Below are positions 58,234-64,000 of a DNA stretch of 64,000 nt, piece by piece; the first letter of the stretch is position 1, and each line of letters opens with the position of its first letter. The notes under the pieces are model-generated. The model searched no databases. It was given only the letters and a program-made list of their open reading frames with translations, and had not been told where the DNA came from. The DNA is taken from the NCBI RefSeq assembly GCF_021869535.1, contig NW_026262701.1, positions 6,711,501 to 6,775,500 on the forward strand, written 5' to 3'. Source of the stretch: Mytilus californianus (Eukaryota; Mollusca; Bivalvia; Mytilida; Mytilidae). The position numbers and the translations under genes are program-made.

Positions 58234-59437
58234 TGTCGAGCCTGCGACTTTTGTCACAGAAAGCTTGACATAGGGATAGTGATCCGGCGGGGGCGGCGGC
58301 AGCGGCGGCGGTGGATTAGCTAACTTCTTAAAAGCTTTATATTTTAGAAGCTAGAAGACCTGGATGCTTCATACTTTGTATATAGATGCCTTATGTTACG
58401 AAGTTTCCGTCTGTCATATGTCCATTGTCCTTGACCTCATTTTCGTGGTTCAGTGACTACTTGAAAAACTTTTTTTTGTAATGTTAATTTCATTCTTATT
58501 ATGAGTAATAGGATAACTATATTTAGTATGTGCGTACCTTGCAAGGTCCTTGTGCCCGTCAGACAATTTTCATTTGACCTCGACCTCATTTCAAGGATCG
58601 GTGAACAAGAATAAGTTTTTGTGGTCAAGTCCATATATCAGATACTATAAGCAGTAGGTCTACTATATTTGGTATATGGAATGATTGTAAGGTGTACATG
58701 TCCAACTGGTAGGTGTCATCTGACCTTGACCTCATTTTCATGGTTCAGTGGTCAAAGTTAAGTTTTTGAGATTTGGTCTTTTTTTCTAATACTATATGCA
58801 ATAGGTCAACTATATTTGGTTTATAGAAATATTTTATGATGTACATGTCTGTCTCGTAGGTTTTTTTTTACCTTGATCTCATTTTCACGATTCATTTCTC
58901 AGTGTTAAGTTTTTGTGTTTTGGTCTGTTTTTCTTCAACTATAAGCAATAGATCAACTATATTTGTTGTATGGAAGGATTGTAAGGTGTATATGTCTGTC
59001 TGGCAAGTATCAGTCCTTGACCTCATTTTCATGGTTCATTGGTCAATGTTAAGTTTTCATGGTTAAGTTTGTTTCTTAGATACTATAAGCAATAGGTCAA
59101 CTATATTTAATGCATAAATTGATTGTAAGGTGTACATGTCTGTCTGGCAAGGTTCATCTGACCTTGACCTCATTTTCATGGTTCATTGGTCAATGTTGAG
59201 TTTTCTTGGTTAAGACTGTTTCTTAGAAACTAAGCAATAGGTCAACTATGTTTGGTTTATTGAATGATTGTAAGGTGTACATGTATTTCTCGTTTGGTTT
59301 ATCTGACCTTGACCTCATTTTCTTGGATCATGTTAAGTTTATGTGTTACTTGTAGTAAAGCTTTATATTTAGGACTATCAACATAAAATCAATGGTTAGT
59401 AAAGAAGGCGAGACATTTGAGCGTGTGCACTCTTGTT
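58234..59437 (+). mobile_element. Element B, complete copy in the intron
   Basis: Start hairpin TGTCGAGCCTGCGAC TTTT GTCACAG, an expanded GGCGGCGGCAGCGGCGG run, and about seven units. End GGCGAGACATTTGAGCG and CACTCTTGTTT. Confidence 0.87.
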
Positions 59438-60256
59438 TATGTAGCTGTATATTCAACTTTACACTGATTTTCAATGAAACTGCTTACCGGTATTACTTTT
59501 TTTGAAACACTAAACAAAATCATGTTTTCTCAGTTGTTGCAGGCATGGTATCTGTGATATCTGTGATCACTAGATCACCTCTTTAGTTTTACAGATTATT
59601 TGCTATATATTTCATCCAAATTAAGTTGTAAAAAATTAATCATATACACATCATGAGAAGACTAAAACAACTGAAGACAAAATTATAACCAAATAAACTA
59701 TTCTGTGTCTATTGACAAATGTTATTATATGAAACATATAGCAAAAAAGTATACCTGATAAATACTTGTTGCATAAGACTGAAGTTTGGTGACATATACA
59801 TTGCAGTCTAAGAGAATATTTGTTATTTGTATCTATAGGATATATCCACATACTATGGAATCATATGGATGTCTATGCCTTACATTAAAAGTACCTAAAA
59901 CAAATTAGCTTCATGCCTGCAGGATATGAGGAAATTATTTTAAATCCTGACCAAAAATTGAAAATTAATTTGGCATGTCCTAACTACAGACATATATTAT
60001 TCAACAGTTAATTTCATCATGCATATACATACACATTCAATATGACCAAATTAAAAGGAATAAATTCATAGCCTTGAAATGGAATAATGATATAGAAAAC
60101 TTGCAGTACATAATTTATTTTGTTATTTGATGGTTTGATTTCACTCATATTAAATGCAATGCATTATTAGTGGTTACTATTTAATTGTAACATATTCTTA
60201 TATAACAACATATTATACTTACATGTAATTGTGTTTAAAGAATTATTGTATTTCAG

Positions 60257-63200
60257 ACAACGCATTGGAAAAACACATCAGATCAGAATTGGCTGCCATT
60301 GGAAACTGATGAGGAAATCCAATTAAAAAGCCCAACATGTAAAGAAAATAGAAGCATTGGTGAAGATGAAAACAAAACAAAATGCAATACTAGGAATGAA
60401 GGTCAGGAGGTCAAACCTGTACATTGTGACCAAAACCAGGACCAGATTTTGTCAGAATTAATAAATGATGAACAGTTGATCAGTACAAATTCTAAACAAG
60501 AAAGAAATAATTCTAAGGAAATCATTTACAGTAAGCCTGGCGTCCAACAGGCAGATAGCAGCGCTGACATCCAACAGGCAGGTAACAGCACTAATGTCCA
60601 ACAGGCAGGTAACAGCACTAAAGTCCAACATGCAATAACTCGAATTGATGTCCAACTGGCAGGTAAAAGTACTGATGTCCAACAGGCAGGTAAAAGTACT
60701 GATGTCCAACAGTCAAGTAACAGTACTGATGTCCAGCAGGCAGGTAATAGTACTAACATCCAACAGACAGGAAACAGCACTGATTACCAACTGACAGGAA
60801 ACAGCACTGATGTCCAACAGGCAAGTAACAGCATTAATGTGCTACAGGCAGGTAACATCAATGACATCCTACAGGCAGGTACCAGCACTGCAGTCCAACA
60901 GGCAGATAACAGCACTGATGTCCAACAGGCAAATAACAGCACTGATGTCCAACAGGCAATAACTGGAATTGATGTCCAACAGGCAGGTAGCAGCACTGAT
61001 GTCCAACAGGCAGATATTATCACTGATGTCCAACGGGCAGATAATGGCACTGACCTCCAACAGGCAGATAATAGCACTGATGTCCAACAGACAGGAAACA
61101 GCACTGATTTCCAACAGACAGGTAACAGCACTGAAATCCAACAAGCAGGTAACAGCACTGATGTCCAACTGGCAGGTAACAGCAGTGATGTCCAACAGGC
61201 ACATAACAGCACTGATGTTAAACAGGAAAATAACAGCACTGATGTCCAACAGGCAAATAACAGCACTGATTTCCAACAGGCAAATTACAGCACTGATGTC
61301 CAACAGGCAGGTAATGGTACTGACATCCAACAGGCAGGTATCAGCACTGACATCCAACAGGCAGGTAACAGCACTGATGTCCAACAGGCAGGTAACAGCA
61401 CTGGTGTCCAACAGGCACATAACAGCACTGATGTCAAACAGGAAAATAACAGCACTGATGTCCAACAGGCAAATAACAGCTCTGATGTCCATCAGGCAAT
61501 AATTGGTATTGATGCCCAACAGACAGGTCACAGCACTGATGTCCAACAGGCAGGAAACAGCACTGCTATCCAACAGGCAGGTAACAGCACTGATGTCCAA
61601 CAGGTTGGTAACAGCACTGATGTCCAACAGGCAGGTAACAGTAATGATGTCCAACAGGCAGGCAACAGCACTGATGTTGAACAGGCAGGTAACAGTAATG
61701 ATGTCCAACAGGCCAATAAACAAGTAGGTAATATTCAACAACAATCATTTCAAAGTCAAACCCTCCAACAACAACAAAATGATGGCGAAGACCTTCAACT
61801 AAAACCAATAATCAGCATTGATAACCATTTACAATTGAGTAACAACCAACAGGAACCAACTAATGCCATTGACTTTCAGGAACAATTGGTCAATACTAAC
61901 AGCATTCAACAACAACTACTTGACAACACTAACATCCAACCACAACATAATGACAACAGTTGTACCAAACAACAACCAATTGAAAACAGTAATGCCAAAC
62001 AACAACCAATTGGCAACAGTGACATTCTGGAACAATCAAGTTACACCAGTAACACCATACAACAATCAAGTGACCTAAATGACACCCAACAACAACCAGG
62101 GAACAACAGTAACAATCAACAACAACCAAATGACAAAAATAACACTAAGCAACAATCAAATGATAAAAATTGCACCTCACAACAACCTAGAGATGAAATA
62201 ATTGCCCAACAACAGCCAAATGATAGCAGCAATGCCAAGCAACAGCCAAGTAACAACAAAAAAATCCAACAACAGCCAAATAACAACAGTAACATCCAAC
62301 AGCATCCAACTGATAACATTGACATTGAACAACCATCATGTAGAATCAGTGACATTAAACAACCAAAGAACACTGTACAAGATGGACAGAAAATAATGCT
62401 AACAGGTTTCCAAGACAGTGATATCCTGAAGGAAACAATTGAAAAGGACAATGAAAAACTGATGATAATAACAACTGATGACCATGATAGAGATAACAGG
62501 AACACCCAACAGCAATTAGATGAACAACATGATGACACCAAAAACATCCAACAAGATGGTCTAATTAGTGTGCAACATGATGACACCAATGACAGCCAAC
62601 AACAGTTCCATACCAGTGAACAACCATGTGATACTGAGAACAACAAATCAAAGTGCCATACCAGTGAACAACCATGTGGTACTGAGAACAACAAACCACA
62701 GTGCCATACCAGTGAGCCACCATGTGGTACTGAGAACAACAAACCACAGTGCCATACCAGTGAGCCACCATGTGATACGAAGAACAACAATCCACAATGT
62801 CATAACAGTGAGCAACCATGTGATACGAAAAACAACAAACCTCAATGCCATACCAGTGAACAACCGTGTGATACTGAGAACAACAAACCACAATGTCATA
62901 ACAGTGAGCAACCATGTGATACGAAAAACAAAAAAACACAGTGCCATACCAATGAGCAACCATTTGATGCCAAGAACAACCAACAACAGTGCTATACCAA
63001 TGAGCAACCATGTGATGCCAAGAACAACCGACAACAGTGCCATAGCACTAAGCAACCATGTGATGCCAAGAACAACAAAGCACAGTGCCATACCCTAGAG
63101 CAACCATCTGATACTAAGGATAACCAACAACAGTGCCATAACACTAAGCATCCATTTGATGCCAAGAACAACCAACAACAGTGTCATACCAGTAACCATC

Positions 63201-64000
63201 CATGTAATGCCAAGAACAACAAAGTACAGTGCCATACTTTAGAGCAACCATCTGATAGTAAGGATAACCAACATCAGTGTTTTGTAAGCGAGGAAAATAG
63301 TGATACAAAGGTCAATCAACAGTTAAGTCAAACCAGTAAGGCAGAAAGTGACTTAAGGAACCGCCAACTACAGTGTAGTCCCAAAAAACAACTGAATGAC
63401 AGCAAGGACAGCATGCAACAAACTAGTTCCACTGAAAAACACAGCACACTTTTAGGTAAACTAAATGCAAGGGCGAAGGACAACATTAAGTCATTTAAAA
63501 CTGTTGAACAACATATGGAGGATCCAAATCAAAAAGATATCAAGGTAATTGAAGAATATTATAACAGCAATCAAGAGCTGCCTATTGATTTATCAAATCC
63601 AAATAAAAAGTCCAACAGTAACAATGGATTTCTGTTAGCACCTAAACAAGTGAAAAAGCATACTGAGAGCATGGCATCCTCAATACATAGTCATTCCAAT
63701 TATCCTGATGACAGAATGCAACAATCTCACGATGAGAAAAGTTACTTGAAGAATATTATTCACCATTCTAAAATGAAAGATGGTCTACAGTCTATTACCA
63801 TTCCTAATAGTAAAAAAAGTGACAATCTTTTACACATTCCTAAGAGAAAAGCACATAGAAACAGACAAAAATATTGTGATATCAGAGACATGCAGGAACT
63901 ATATAAGACATACCAACAGGAAGATGTCAGCAACTTCCATGAGTTCAAGGTACAAGGCAAGGATGTTCACTTTCTACATTCACCTAATGAACAATTTGGG
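60257..64000 (+). CDS. Large repeat-rich exon (1,248 codons, continues past window)
   Basis: One reading frame stays open from the acceptor at 60256 to the last base, with no stop. Codons 1-95 are non-repetitive and polar (TTHWKNTSDQNWLPLETDEE). 60542-61702 encodes 43 tandem nonapeptides (consensus VQQAGNSTD). 61703-62605 is Gln/Asn-rich with repeated QQQP motifs. 62606-63325 encodes 15 tandem 16-residue units (consensus CHTSEQPCDTKNNKPQ). 63326-64000 is charged, with Lys-rich stretches (for example HIPKRKAHRNRQKYC). There is no signal peptide, transmembrane segment or known catalytic motif. Phase 0 at the 5' edge matches the exon ending at 51893. Other frames across the arrays are also open, on both strands, because the units are multiples of three; this frame is preferred because it alone is open through non-repeat flanks and both different arrays. 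I do not recognise the protein; a structural, scaffold or prion-like role would be a guess. Confidence 0.82.
60542..61702 (+). repeat. Coding array: 43 units of 27 bp (9 residues)
   Basis: Exactly 43 x 27 bp without indels; consensus codons GTC CAA CAG GCA GGT AAC. Units 25-27 and 33-35 are nearly identical, a segmental duplication of 8 units (216 bp). Variant units with Ala-Ile at positions 5-6 recur at units 4, 16 and 36. About two dozen units carry Asn-Ser-Thr. Confidence 0.95.
62606..63325 (+). repeat. Coding array: 15 units of 48 bp (16 residues)
   Basis: Exactly 15 x 48 bp without indels. Most units begin Cys-His and have a second Cys seven residues after the first (C-H-x5-x-C spacing). 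Units 1-7 are the most alike; later units lose the second Cys (to Phe or Ser) and the final unit is degenerate. Confidence 0.94.

Larger units (their letters stand above)
51894..60256 (+). other. Proposed 8.4-kb intron of the repeat-rich gene
   Basis: Donor GTATGT, acceptor TTGTATTTCAG. It contains a minisatellite (52519-52823), a small GC-rich element (53514-53651), the E/F/A mosaic (54112-57420) and a B element (58234-59437). Remaining parts (about 51900-52510, 52824-53510, 53652-54110, 57430-58230 and 59440-60250) are AT-rich with nothing recognised. Confidence 0.55.

Noticed and set aside
60542-61702. The Asn-Ser-Thr repeats taken as evidence of a heavily N-glycosylated secreted mucin-like protein
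   Set aside because: Neither candidate first exon encodes a signal peptide, so entry to the secretory pathway is unsupported.
60784-61744. Long open frames on the minus strand (up to 291 codons, CLLDISAVT repeats) and in another plus frame (MSNRQVTAL repeats) across the nonapeptide array
   Set aside because: The 27-bp unit lacks stops in several frames, so all of them stay open as a by-product. Only the VQQAGNSTD frame is also open through the non-repetitive flanks and the second array and matches the splice phase.
62116-63098. Minus-strand and alternative plus-strand frames across the 48-bp array (224, 148, 147 and 176 codons)
   Set aside because: Same reason: multiples-of-three units give shadow frames. 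They end at the array edges while the chosen frame continues.

Overview
The window looks like nuclear DNA of a marine mussel (Mytilus-type bivalve). It is AT-rich and animal-like, with introns and almost no long open frames. It carries dispersed repeats that I recognise as common in Mytilus sequence, notably the antisense 3' tail with 'GATGTGGTATGATTGCCAATGAGAC' character and the 'CTCATCAAAGATACCAGG' element. Species assignment is inference; no tRNA, rRNA, CRISPR or bacterial-style operon was seen.

Layout. 0.4-8.7 kb: retroelement debris, including a Ty3/gypsy reverse transcriptase (RT) remnant (4.1-4.4 kb) and a minus-strand RT element with its 3' UTR (6.5-8.7 kb), plus two long foldback palindromes. 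8.7-20.9 kb: MITE-like elements and tandem-repeat-bearing elements (called A, B, C, D below), a LINE RT scrap at 10.5 kb and a second RT fragment at 16.6 kb. 20.9-32.9 kb: a B-family repeat split by an apparent 11-kb compound insertion. The insertion holds a broken two-exon THAP-domain / DDE transposase gene, whose intron contains a C element with a 3.2-kb satellite array with a 524-bp higher-order period. 33-36.4 kb and 40.6-47.7 kb: more nested A/B/C/D elements. 48-53 kb: two minisatellites and a small TIR element. 54-57.5 kb: a mosaic of elements E, F and A. 58.2-59.4 kb: a B element. 60.3-64 kb: one continuous 1,248-codon open exon that runs off the window end.

The main cellular gene is the one on the plus strand at the right edge. 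A small exon at 51815-51893 has an ATG preceded by an in-frame stop and ends in a good donor in phase 0. It joins in frame to the 3,744-bp exon at 60257-64000. That exon encodes three stacked repeat regions: 43 tandem 9-residue units (consensus VQQAGNSTD), a Gln/Asn-rich stretch, and 15 tandem 16-residue units (consensus CHTSEQPCDTKNNKPQ), followed by a charged non-repetitive tail. I do not recognise the protein.

The most system-like signal is shared architecture. Elements A, B, C and F, and less clearly D, each begin with a GC-rich hairpin next to a GTC-rich stretch. They have tandemly repeated bodies of about 130-190 bp, then carry the inverse complement of their own start followed by a second short palindrome. 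The start and end co-vary between families (A: ATACGCCCG/CGGGCGTAT; C: ATACGACCGC/GCGGTCGTAT; F: TATACCC/GGGTAT; B: TGTCTCGCCTGC/GCAGGCGAGACA). Nested copies sit in T-runs without obvious target duplication. This fits non-autonomous Helentron-type (HINE / oyster 'pearl'-like) elements; the assignment is inference from architecture.
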